A DNA stretch of 64,000 nt from Carya illinoinensis (taxonomy: Eukaryota > Streptophyta > Magnoliopsida > Fagales > Juglandaceae), in assembly GCF_018687715.1 (NCBI RefSeq), contig NC_056752.1:13905501-13969500 (forward strand), written 5' to 3'. Numbering within the stretch: the stretch's first letter is position 1; each line of letters starts with the position of its first letter. The translations under genes were made by a program, and so were the position numbers. Positions 1 through 11,439 of this stretch are shown here, piece by piece. The notes beneath the pieces were generated by a model. It ran no database searches. It worked only from the letters and a program-made list of their open reading frames with translations, and was not told the origin of the DNA.

Positions 1-179
1 ATCGATATGAAGCAAGACTTGTTGCTAAACGATTTGAGCAACATGATGAAATTGACTTCATTGAGACCTTCAATCTAGTGATAAGGCTATATTTGGGTAG
101 TCACTGCTATTCAATATTTTATCATTACTTTTTACATACTTTTTACTACTATTCACTATTATTCAACATTCGGTCATTA

Positions 180-180
<1 letters not shown>

Positions 181-214
<34 letters not shown>
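181..214 (+). repeat. (TA)n microsatellite
   Basis: About 34 bases of alternating TA. Confidence 0.95.
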
Positions 215-218
<4 letters not shown>

Positions 219-1024
219 TTTTCACTACTGTTTTACAAATCATCTCACTACCCAAACATACCCTAAACCCTCCACCATTCGAGTGGTCTTGACTCTCGCC
301 ACTCACTTCAATTAGTCAATTAACAATTAGACATTTCCAATGCCTTCTTGCTTGGCACTTTGCAAGAAATTGTCTTCATGGTCCCCAAGGGTTTAACCAC
401 CATCAATTTTCAGACTATGTACGTAAGCTACAAAAACTCATTTATGGACTAAAGTAATCTCCTCGAGCTTGGTACACTCGATTCTCACAAGTTCTGCTCT
501 CCTTTAGCTTCAAGGAATCTCAAGTTGATCACTCACTCTTTATTTTTTACCAAGCTGATATTCACATTTTGTTGTTTGTGTACATCGATGAAATAATTGT
601 CATGGGCGCACAATTGTCACATGTTTCACTCTTGATTCAACTTATTTAGAAAGACTTTGTTGTCAAAGACTTAGGCAACTTGGCTTTTTTCTTGGAGTAC
701 AATCTCACAAGGATCACAATGGAATTCATCTCAACCAATCGAAGTACACCTTAGATATACTACACCAAGCTAATATGGTTGGAACCAAAGATTGTTCCTT
801 TTGTATTGCATCTTGCAACAAGCTACCACAACATGATGGTGATTTCCTTCATGATGACATTGAATACAGAAAAATTGTTGGTGCCTTACAATATTACACC
901 TTGACAAGACCTAACATTGCTTATGCTATAAATTAGTTGTGCCACTTCCTTCATTTTCTCACAATCTTTCATTGGACTACAACCAAGAGGGTGCTTGGAT
1001 TTCTAAGGGCTTCATTACTCAAGG

Positions 1025-1118
1025 ACTTACTTTTTTCGTGGCTCTCTTACACTACACACTTATAGTGACGAACTTACTTTTTTCGTGGCTCTCTTATACT
1101 ACACACTTATAGTGACTT
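1025..1118 (+). repeat. 47-bp tandem duplication in copia RNase H region
   Basis: Two head-to-tail copies of a 47-bp unit, 1025-1071 and 1072-1118, differ at about one base. The unit carries the start of the RNase H YSD motif. Since 47 is not a multiple of three, the duplication breaks the frame. Confidence 0.9.
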
Positions 1119-1620
1119 GAATTGGGCAGGTTTTCTTGATAACCCCATGCCTATTACTAGTTTTGGTGTCTGTCTTGGTCCATGTCTTGTCTCATGGTGT
1201 GCTAAAAGGAAAAGTATTGTATCTTGTAGTAGCATAGAGGCAAAGTATCGCTCTCTAGCACTAGTTATAGCTAAGCTATATTGATTAAGGATGCTTCTTT
1301 GTGACTTAAAAATTTCACTTTCTTCCCCCTCTATTGTCTAGTGTGACAACCTTGGTGCTATTAATAGGGCTTCCAATCCCATATTTCACGCCCAAACCAA
1401 GTATATTGAGGTTAATAGTACTTCATTTGGGAGAAGGTGTTAAACAATGATATTCAAATTAAATACATTTCTACATATGATCAGTGTGCATACATCTTCA
1501 CCAAGGGCTTTACCTTAGCTTGTTTCCTTCTTCTTAAAGACAAGCTAATGCTTCGAAATCTTCCCATTAGCTTGCAAGGGCCTATTAAGCCTATTGATTG
1601 CACAGATTCCTAACATAAAT

Positions 1621-2480
1621 ATAGCTCATTAGATTGTTTAGATCACTCTAATTCTACTGTTACATAATCAACAGTTGATCTACTTCTTTGTTTTCATTTT
1701 TAGATTCACTATCAAGATTGTATAGTTGTAGTTATTGCTATAATATCTTATACAAACATATATGTATTCAATACAATCTTAGTAATGAAATATTAGGTTT
1801 CTTTCTATAATTCACTCCTCTTGTAAAACTTTTACATAAAGTACCCCAAAACTTTAGATCCGGCCATTTTTGGACATTTTTTGGATCAACATTGAAAAAT
1901 CTTACCTAATATTATCTCACCAAACCAAAGTGTATTTCTCAAGGTTTTGAATTCCATTCCATTTCGGTCAGAATTTGTCATTTCGGTGTAGTGTCTGTTA
2001 CACTCCACTATCCCGTTCCATTTCATTTCAAATTCTGGTCATTTCAGTTGAAATTGAGTGCTTCGCTCCCCATTCCGTTTTGAGCTTTTTTGTAATTTTT
2101 TTATACTTAGATTGCATTTTTATAAATTTTAAATCCAAACGGTATTTAATTAATTTTAAAGTATAAAATATATTTATATAATTTTAATTTTTTTATAACT
2201 TTAAATATGCTCCCGATTCTCTATTTTTTTTAAATATCATTATTGTTGATAATTTATCTATTCTTTTATTTTTTTTCTTTATTTTTGTGTCTTAACTCGA
2301 GTTTGTATTTTTTTCAACATATATTCATTTTATAAATCTTCAATTCTTCTATATATACACATATACATGATACATACTTACATATATATATATATATATA
2401 TATATGTAGTTATTTTATTAGTTGTTATTTTATATATATAAATATTTATATATAATATATAATTAATTCTGAAACAGTAC
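1621..2480. other. AT-rich non-coding stretch
   Basis: No gene is visible. The sequence holds AT-rich DNA, a short (TA)n run at about 2383-2405 and a block at 1950-2080 with repeated CATTTC/CCGTTCC words. It probably consists of old transposon debris. Confidence 0.6.
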
Positions 2481-3839
2481 ATTGAAACATACCGATACCA
2501 AAATATTTCGTTCCAGTACATTAACCGAAATGGTTATCGAAATGGTATCCAAAACTTTGATATTTCTACCTGCTAGACTAACTACTGATAACATCATTGT
2601 TGTGTATGAGACTTTGCATACTATGAACTCTCTGACGAGAGACAGGGATGGTTATATGGCTATTAAAATATATATGAGTAAATCATGTGACAGAGTTGAA
2701 TGACTGTATTTAGAAGAAGTTATGAGAAATATGGAGTTTGCTAAAAAGTGGATTCAAATCATGATGAAATGTATTAATTTAGTGACTTCAATTCTTGTCA
2801 ACAAGGAGCCATAAGGAAAGATTGTGCATACGCGTGGACAAAAACAAGGTGATCCACTCTCGCCTTATCTCTTTATTATTTGTGGCTTAAGGATCTAGGT
2901 TCTCTTATATCAGATGCAATGCAACATAGAGTTATATAAGGTCTACCAATTGCTGGTGGGGAACTAAGAATGAATCATTTTTTTTTCTTGCTAATGATCG
3001 TCTATTGTTTTGTAAAATTGATTCTATAGAGTGGTCAACACTTCAGCACATTCTAGAATTGTTTGAGCATACTTCAAGGCATAAACATAACTTGGCTAAA
3101 TTAACCATCTTTTTCAATAAAAATACAAGCCTACATATTCAAAAACCTCTATTACCCACTACTAGTATTTGTCCAACAAAACGTTTCAACAAGTACCTTT
3201 CAACACACCAAAAATAGTAAAGTCTAGGATCAAGTCCTTTCAACACATCAAAAATAGAACTTAGGTCGAATTAATAATTGGAGAACTAAGTTTAATTGGA
3301 GAACTAAGTTCTATCTTAGGTAGGTAATGAGGTGTTGATTAAAGTTGTTTTGCAATTCATCCCGACTTATAGTATGAATGTGATTCTTCTTTTTCCGAAG
3401 ACATTATGTTAAGAGATAAGTATGATAATCAAAAAGTCTTGGTAAAACTTTCAAGTGAAATCTAATGGTATTCATTGGACATGTTGGGATTATATGAAAA
3501 AATCAAAAGTAGATGGGGGTCTAGGACCTTGAGACTTAAGTGTTTAAAAAAAAAACTTTGCTAGCTAAACAATGTTAGCAGTTGCTATAATTTCCTAACT
3601 CTCTCACAACTCAAATTTATAAGGCAAAATACTTCACACATGGTTTTGTTTTGGATGGGAACTTGTCCTAAAGCTTTCTTTTGCTTGGAGGAGCTTATTT
3701 CTACTATGGATTTAATAAATGAGGGTACTATTAGGAGAATTGGGAATGGAAAATAAGTGAAGATCTGGAAATATAAACTATTCTAATGCGGTTCTTCATT
3801 TGGAACTCTGTCACCAATTAGAATATTGAATGAGAATGT
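2480..3839 (+). mobile_element. LINE (L1-type) reverse transcriptase, left part, degraded
   Basis: The plus strand encodes non-LTR reverse transcriptase fragments. At 2565-2700 the text reads ARLTTDNIIVVYETLHTM, then YMAIKIYMSKSCDRVE, matching the usual ...DNIIxAxExxHxM...KxDMSKAYDRVEW... block. QGDPLSPYLFII occurs near 2845-2880. FFLANDRLLF at 2975-3010 stands in place of the FADD-type catalytic box. A C-terminal segment at 3475-3600 resembles GGLGxRDLxxFNxALLAKQ. Stops and frameshifts are frequent. The LINE is interrupted at about 3840 and seems to resume at about 9049. Confidence 0.85.
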
Positions 3840-4166
3840 TGTTGGATTTGGAGAATCTGAATATGCAAAGATCTCATGTCAAACCATTGTAGAAATTTGA
3901 TAGAGAGCGTACATGTAGCCAATGGAGGGAAGAGCACAGTGGATTAATCTTCCACGTCCAATATTCACTCTCTGTTAAAACTCACAGCGATGAGATGCTC
4001 AGAGTCAAGAATGAATATGGGGTAGAGATCATAACTTATATATAATACCTGAATTTCAATATTTATCATCATAAAATAATGAAATTACTGGGTCTCTAAG
4101 CATGAATTGAGCCCACATCACTTTAATGCTCATGATCTAATCAAAATCATGAGCTTCTAGAGATGT
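3840..4166 (-). repeat. Left (3') LTR of the nested copia-type element
   Basis: It aligns with 8704-9033 over most of its length, sharing blocks such as CATCTCATGTCAAA-like, TGTAGCCAAT, AACTTATATATA and the TCTAGAG end. Divergence is high, so the insertion is old. The inner boundary is approximate. Confidence 0.75.
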
Positions 4167-6367
4167 GTAAATAGTCCAGTTATGTCATTTTATTGATCAC
4201 ACTTAATGAGTTTTACATATATTATCCAAATGTTATACTTAGCAATTATACAATGTATGCTTTATAATTTATGTAAGTCCATTAATTTTTAAATAGTTCT
4301 AATAAGCTCTCACTTGGATCATATAAATGGATTTTTTCAGCTTGCAAACCAATGACTTGATTTATCAGTTTCAAAACCTTCTAGTTGCACCATATATACA
4401 GTCTTCTCAATGTTACAATTGAGAAAATAGGTATTTACATCCATCTATTGAAGCTAAATCATAATAAGCTACTAGTGCCATAATGGTCCTAAAAGAGTCT
4501 TTCCATAAAATTGGAAAGAAAGTCTTTTTATAGTCAATGCATTCCTTTTGAGGAAAGTCTTTTGAAACAGGACATTATTTACCAAATCTGTCATATCTAC
4601 CATAGTATTCATTATCACTGTCAAATCTAATGCCCTTAATCTTCTTGTTATGCTAATTTTCAATTTTGGTTTTATAAGCCTTAAAAATGTCCAATGTTTA
4701 TGATTTTTTACTTATCCAATATAGATACTCTTAACGAGAATAATCATATATAAAAGTGATAAAATATCATTGATCCCAAGATTTCATAGGGAATAAACTA
4801 CAAATGTCAATATATATCACTTCTAAGTTATTTAAACTTTTGTTGGCACCTATTTTTTATATATTTGTTTGTTTGTCTTTTATATATTCAATACATATTT
4901 TAAAAACTGAAAAATCAGGAGGACCTAGAAGTCCAATTAACATGAGTCTTTCAATTCTCTCTTTTGAGATATGTCACAAATGCTTATGCCATAATGGAGA
5001 TGAATTCTCAATAATTAATCTTTACTTTGTATGACAACTATTTACATGCAAGGCTTCACTTCTCTTTAAGTGAGAGTCATGCAAGTAAAACAAATAAAAA
5101 TTATCAACTAAAAAGCCAATACCAATAACATTTGAATCTTAGAAATGACTGAATTTCTAGTTTTCAAAATGAACATATAATAATGGATTTGTCCAAACAA
5201 TGAACATAAAGTAAATTTCATTTAAATGACGAAAAAAGAGTCACATTCAAATCCAAATAAAAAATAGGTTCTAATTTTAGTCACTACTTTAATTACCGCC
5301 ACACTATTTTTATCGTTCTCTCCCAAGTAATTAAGTTTTTCATCATCATTAGGTTTTTGGCACTTTAAGTAACCCTTTATAGTAACGTTGATGTGAATAG
5401 TAGCTCTTGAATCTATCTACCAAGTGTTAGGTTCCATAATAGCCAAATTTAAAATTTTTTAAAAAAAAAAAGGAAAAAAAAAAAACTTTTCATTGCAAGC
5501 CACTTCTAATATTGGAGACAATCTTTCTTCACATGACCGGCCTTCTTGCAAAAGTAATAGGTAGAAATCTTATCCTATCTCTGTTACACAATTTAATTTC
5601 AAGTCATAGAATCTGTAACTGGCTTAGATTTATTATTCCTCTTTCTTTTCTTGGTGCTCAAATTTCTATGATTAAAAGTTGTCAAGTGAGCACTTTCTAT
5701 CATTTCTAATTTCAACTTCTCTTCCTCTTACACACACTAAAAAATGAGCTCATTAAAAATCCATTTATCTATCTAAGTATTATAATTAATCTTAATGGGA
5801 CCAAATTGTTCAAGAAAAGAAATTAAATTGAGATGCACGAGAACTTCATCAGAAAACTATAACTTTAGGGCTCTTAATCTAGTAAGAAGTTTTGAAATTT
5901 TCATAATGTACTCCCTTATATTCCCTTTACCATTATATTGCATTGAGATAAGTTTGCTAAGAAGCTTAGTTGTCTCTATCTTTTCTGATGCAACAAGTCA
6001 ATATGCTATTTGGCTTTGGTACTTCTTGGCATTTTCCTCTTTAGATGTTGCACCTCGAATAGAATTAGAATTAGCATACTTCATTATCATAAGACCTATG
6101 CAATTAGAGTGCTCCCATTTCTCATTAACTGCCCTTTAATCAGCAGAGGTTTGATAAGTAGGCTTGGGAGGCTCATTAACCCGAAGTGCATAGTCCAAAT
6201 TTATACACCAAAGAGCAATAGTAAAATACTCTTTCAATTTTGTAAATTTAGATCCATTAAAAACTGTTATGTTATTCAAATTGGCAAATATTAAAGATGA
6301 ATTCGCTACAAGAAAATAAAAGAAACTCACATTAAGTAAATGTTCCATCAATTTTTAAGTACTGACG

Positions 6368-8295
6368 ATTAGGGCTGCAAACGAACTAAGCTGAGCCGAA
6401 TTCAAATAATGGTACTTGAGCTCGATTTAGCATGTTTACTCTTTCGAATTCGAATAAGATTTAAAGATCCTTGTTTGAACTCGGCTCGTTAATGATTAAT
6501 GTTTTTGTATTCAACTCAAACTCGACTAAAATAGATAAACAACTCAAATTTGAGTAGCTGAAGCTTGAACTCAATTTTTTTTTTTTTTAAATCCTAATTT
6601 TTATCTTTTGATTAATATTAAAAACTTTTAAATTTTAGAAAACATTCTAACCATTTAACTATTCAACCAAATAGTTTTGATTAAAAAATTCTTATGATAT
6701 AAATTTTTATAAAATAAATTAACTTATAGTTATAAATTAAAAAAAATACATTAAATAAATGTGTTAAACTAAACCATTTAATGTATAGATAGTATAATAA
6801 ATCAAAAGTTCTAGTTATATAATATATTATTATTAAATATAAGTTATAGATATATTATAGCGTACATTGTTGAATATTATATCTATTAGGGTATTACAAG
6901 CAAATGATATAAATATATAATTATAGTATATAAGTTCATGTACATGTATTACACTACAAAAGTATAATAATATGCAACTATAAATAGTAATTAATAGTTG
7001 TAACTTACTATATGTGTTATCATTTATCTAGTATAATTAAAACTATATTGTGTATATGGTTAATGATATGATTATTTAATTAAAAGGAAATACCATCAAC
7101 TTATGTTATGATGTAGATTATATATACAAATTATAGTTAATGAATTATAGTTAATTTGGTAATTGTTTCAAGTAAATGTGTATTCACACATTCATTTATT
7201 ACCATAGCAATAGGCTATAATCTATGTAACAATTAGAAAATTAAAATATAACATTAACGTTATATTACATAATACATTATTAACTGAATTATAAAATAAA
7301 TTGTATTACAAACACCAAATAGCTTGATATATCATATAACTTATAATAAAATACATAACTAAACATTCATAACTAATTAAATAAAAAAATTAATACAAAA
7401 TATCCTAAACAAACTTTGGGAACATAATAAATTAATATAAATAATTAATATACAATGAAGTATAAATTAAATAAGTAAATTTATATAAATTAATAATATA
7501 TTATGGGCTAAAACGAAGTCAAACTTATACATGTTTTGTTCATGAACCTTAATCGTGATGCAAGTGGCCTTCTCCCAATAACGCTAGGTAGTATAAATAA
7601 TATAAAATTAGGGCTTGACCAAACAATAACCAACCTTTGCATCAACTACCAATACATAGGTTAATTCGAAACTTATACAATTTACATTTAACTACCTTAA
7701 ATCATATATGATCCAGACAAATAACAACCGTCTTTGTACTCATTGTTATTCATATGGATATAGATTAAATTGGATACAATTCATTAAAATTTTACCTTTT
7801 TAGGCCAATGAGAAGATCTCTATGATAAAGGTAACTCAAGCGACATATCACTTTAATATTTTTAAGCCATTGTATGAATTACCAATGCATATTTCAAACA
7901 AAATAATTATGTATATAAATAAAACAATATTAAGTAAGTTGTCTATAATAGAGTTATCTTAAAAGAAAGAATTTTTTTATTTTTGTAAAAAAGTATTATT
8001 TAATTATTTTAATTTGTTGAATCGGGTTAGGATATAGAGCCCGAGTCAAACCCTATTAATTGACCAACCCTATTTGATCGAAATTCGTGTCAAATTGGGT
8101 GACCTGGTCAACATTTAGTTAACCTAGTTGACTGACCGACCCCGAATATCAAATGGGTTAGTCAAATGAGTTAGGATTAAGGGTTAATCCATGTATTGGG
8201 TATGAGTATAAGGCTTCATCTAGCTTAATAAACCTAAACCCAAAAGGATTAAAGGTTGGACCCAAAAATTGGGCAAGACCATTGCTACAGGCCCT
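6368..8295. mobile_element. Possible non-autonomous DNA transposon inside the copia element
   Basis: The left end reads ATTAGGGCTGCAAACGAACT and the right end, reverse complemented, ATTAGGGCCTGTAGC, so short inverted termini are possible. The inside is extremely AT-rich (6590-7500), with GAGCCGA/GGGTTAGG-rich ends. It separates the gag part from the right LTR, which would explain about 2 kb of sequence without retroelement coding potential. I found no clear target-site duplication. Confidence 0.3.
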
Positions 8296-8703
8296 AATAT
8301 CATATAACCCAACTGAACTTAACATGAAACAAAAAAACCGTACCCAAACCAAAGATCCATGATCCAGTGTCTATTATGTTACGACCCAAATTTCTGTATT
8401 TCCAATCCAACCGCCACTATCCCTATTACAGCCAACTAAGCACCATTTTTTGTGCATCTCGGCGAGGGATCACCGATGAGGAAATTTTTGACTCCTGGTG
8501 CCTCTAGCAGCCTTTTTTTTAATTAAAAATTAAAAATGATTTTGCAGCACCAAAATAGACCAAGAACAAAATTCTTTGGTCGCCCCAATTATTTGAAAAA
8601 CCGAATCAAAAGTTAATTTGAATGGTGAAAGACAACTCTATATTTTACAAATAATAGAAACTGAATTTCTACAATGATATGACAAAGAGGCTTTGATACT
8701 GCT

Positions 8704-9048
8704 TGTCCGGTTTTGAGAATTTAAATATGCCAACATCTCATGTCAAAATATTGGTAGAGATGGCGTACTTGTAGCCAATAGAAAGAAGAGCGCAACGGTT
8801 TGGTTTTCTACGTTCAACATTCATTATATGTAAAAACTCACAACGAGAGATACGTAGGGTAAAAAAAGAATTTGGAGTGGGGCCATAACTTATATATAGT
8901 ACCCAAGTTTCAATTTTGCCTATCATACCATAATGAAATTAGAGGTGTCCTTATTGGGTCTCTACATATGAATCGGGCTTGTACCACTTTAATGTTCAAG
9001 ATCTAACCAAGATTATGGATTTCTAGAGCTCTCATATATGATGATGCA
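8704..9048 (-). repeat. Right (5') LTR of the nested copia-type element
   Basis: This is the partner of the copy at 3840-4166. Its inner edge begins with TG directly next to the primer-binding-site match at 8686-8702. The outer edge is estimated from a CA at 9047-9048 followed by AATGA. Confidence 0.7.
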
Positions 9049-9660
9049 AATGATGCTTAGTTGATCAGTCGAATGCCTATTAGTGTTCAACAATCTGAAG
9101 ACGAACAATTTTGGAAAGCCTCTTCCAATGGCCAGTTTATTGTTAAAAGTGCTTATCATCTATAGTATACAGTAGTAGAACAACAGAAAGGACAGACATT
9201 ATACGGAGTGAATGGTAAACATATTTGGAAATGCAATTGGAAAATGGAGGTGCCAAGTTCAGTTAAAACCTTCATATGCAAAGCTAGAGTCTATATGGAA
9301 TTCCTAGAAGAAAGGGTTTAGCCTGAAGAAAGATTGTTGATCATTCACTTTGCCTCGTTTGTGAGAGGGAGGAAGAAATAGGTGCGCATTCTTTATGGTT
9401 ATGTCTAGCTGCTCAAGATTTTGGAGTGTATGCCATGTAAAGATACAGAAATGCACAGTAGAGGGTGATGACTTCCATCAGATTATTAGTGTATTAATAG
9501 AAAAGCTTAAACCAGAGGAATTTGAATTACCAGCAGTTGTGGTCAGATCAAGGGGTTTTTACTCATCCTAATAAAGTCTTACATTCAGCATTACAAACAT
9601 ATGAGACCTTTAAAGCACTATAGAGAACAATGTACCGTGTACGCCATTCATTCACAATTT
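9049..9660 (+). mobile_element. LINE, right part (zf-RVT and RNase H-like tail)
   Basis: Plus-strand frames read EDEQFWKASSNGQFIVKSAYH at 9095-9160, then IWKCNWKMEVPSSVKTFICKA near 9220-9290 and a HSLWLCLAAQDF-like segment near 9390-9425. This is the usual zinc-binding (zf-RVT) region of plant LINEs. It is collinear with, and probably the continuation of, the LINE at 2480-3839. Confidence 0.75.
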
Positions 9661-11400
9661 GTTGATTTGTTTATTTTATTTAAATGTTTTTTTTTTATAA
9701 TTTCTTTTGAAATGTTTTTTAGGTTTTTGTAATTTCTTTTATAAATTATTATTCCTTTTTAGCCAATGCCACGTTAAAATTTCCATCAGAATATTAAACG
9801 GGAATATGAGGGAAGTACCTAGTTGATACAATTATAAAATTTCTAGAGCAAAATGATAAAACTGAAATTAAAGAAAGAAAAAATAATCTAGCAAAATCTA
9901 TAATCATTGTTGCATTTATCCCAAAAGAAATCCCTTCTTTACTCATAGTCTTTAGGCTAATTTGGATACTTCTACTATCTCAATATATCTGTTAATATAT
10001 AGTAAAATAGTTTGAGTTAAGATATTTTATTAGATTTTGAGAAATGGGAGAGAAACTTGAATACAAATATCATAAAGTTAAAAAATTATTTGAATATTAT
10101 TTATATTTTGATATTTAAAAAAATAGTATTGATTCTTGTGTTTTATTTAGAAGTTAAAAAAAATTATAACAATTATATAGAAAATTTGAAATTAAAAACT
10201 GTTTTGTGTTTAGGTGATGTTTAGAAAGAAAATATCCAAAATTACTTTGGAATAATTGTGTTATCAAACGGACCTAGCCTCGCTTGGTTACACAGTTTAG
10301 ATGAGATGTTTTGAATGATAATGAATAAAATATTATTATAATATAATTTTTTAATATTAATTTTGTATTGGAAATTGAAAAAGTTAAATTATTTATTATA
10401 TTTTATAGAGAAATTTGAAAAGGTTATAATAATTAGATGAGATGGAATGAGATTGTTTAGTTTTTAGTAACCAATCCTCTTGATAATTAACTTTAAATCG
10501 TTTTCAATTAAATTCAATTGGTAATACATTTGATGGGATATAATCAATCGGTCTAGTCAGTTTTGGAAGAGGATTTTAGACTGGACTGACAAGGACTTTG
10601 AACTAAACCGAACCCGATTTGGTTTGGTCGGTCTTATAGGAGTATTTTGGACAATATTTTTTTTTCAAGTTTTTGAAAAAAAAAAAAATTCATAAAATGA
10701 TTAAAGAAATATCAAGTGAATGATGTAATCTAAGTTGTCTAACTAAGTATATACTTAACTAAATAAGCATTTTAATTAAGTATAATAAATTAATAATGCA
10801 AATAGTATGTGTATTATCAATAATTAATAATTAATACCATCTTAAAATTCTTAACCTTTAATTTTTATATAAACTAAGTTTAAATAATTAGGTTAGAAAA
10901 GAATTAAACAATTACTTATAATTAGTTAGAAGAAAATTACATAATTACTTGTTTTTAATTTATATAACTCCTTAAAAAAATTATAAATATCTTATCAAAA
11001 AATATTTAAAAACTTATATATTAAAATCAATCAGTAGGGAGTGAAAAGACCCTATCCCGAGATCGGACCGGAAACTTAATTTCTTTACTTTTGAGGCCAA
11101 GACCGACTGGTCCCTTAGACAAAACATTTCTCATTCATAAATTGAAACAAAAATGTAGAAGGAAGAGATACAAAATCCTAGATTTTCAAGTTGAATGTAA
11201 GAATGCATTAGTTAGGGTTCAAGTGTACCTTAACCATTCATAATTCATATGCCTTGCACAAATAAGAAGATTTGGATACGCCACTAGTATCATTTAATAC
11301 ACCCCGAATATGGGACAGTTAGGCTTATTACATTGCTGATGAGAATAAAATCACGTGCAATGGAGGCAGGGGGCATTTGAGATTTTGTCAGCAACAAACA
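9661..11400. other. AT-rich intergenic DNA with a MITE
   Basis: No coding signal is seen. About 10278-10462 is a Tourist-like MITE copy. 10540-11110 has GGTCTAGTC/GACCGG-rich ends around an AT-rich core, suggestive of a non-autonomous hAT element but without convincing termini. Confidence 0.5.
10278..10462. mobile_element. Tourist-like MITE copy (GAGATGAGAT family)
   Basis: It carries the family's subterminal GATGAGATG words at both ends and an AT-rich core resembling the well-bounded copies at 24221-24442 and 57707-57911. Ends are approximate. Confidence 0.6.
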
Positions 11401-11409
11401 CCATCACCC

Positions 11410-11439
11410 TTATTTCTTTCCAGTCATACCCGCAACCAC
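11410..11439 (-). CDS. B9-like gene, coding exon 3
   Basis: Acceptor TTTCCAG precedes GTGGTTGCG. The exon encodes VVAGMTGKK and stop TAA (11412-11410). It is only 30 coding bases and is easily missed by gene finders. Confidence 0.85.
   Translation of the reverse strand: MVAGMTGKK

Larger units (their letters stand above)
1..1620 (+). mobile_element. Ty1/copia retrotransposon, degraded 3' pol (RT + RNase H)
   Basis: Several frames of the plus strand carry fragments of copia polyprotein. Around 540-620 the reverse transcriptase core reads LLFVYIDEIIVMG, where an active enzyme would have Y-V-D-D. At 870-945 the palm segment IVGALQYYTLTRPNIAYAIN is followed by a stop. The RNase H domain appears at 1115-1270 with YSDLNWAG and CAKRKSIVSCSSIEAKY. 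Frames change and stops occur throughout, so this is a dead copy. It enters from the left edge of the window; gag and integrase are not visible. AT-rich sequence at 1620-1800 could be LTR remnant, but I could not find its partner. Confidence 0.85.
3840..9048 (-). mobile_element. Copia-type LTR retrotransposon nested in the LINE
   Basis: Two related copies of a roughly 330-345 bp sequence (about 3840-4166 and 8704-9048) behave as LTRs. Just inside the right copy, positions 8686-8702 read on the minus strand as GTATCAAAGCC, a degraded match to the initiator-Met tRNA primer site (TGGTATCAGAGC). Reading leftward on the minus strand come a gag zinc knuckle (about 5500-5560, FCKKAGHVKKDC), a pre-integrase block (about 4900-5000, ISKERIERLMLIGL) and an RT start (about 4330-4500, RTIMALVAYYDLAS ... 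VCKLKKS). This is the Ty1/copia order. RT is cut short before the left LTR. Possible 5-bp target duplications AATGT/AATGA at 3835-3839 and 9049-9053 differ by one base. Confidence 0.75.
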
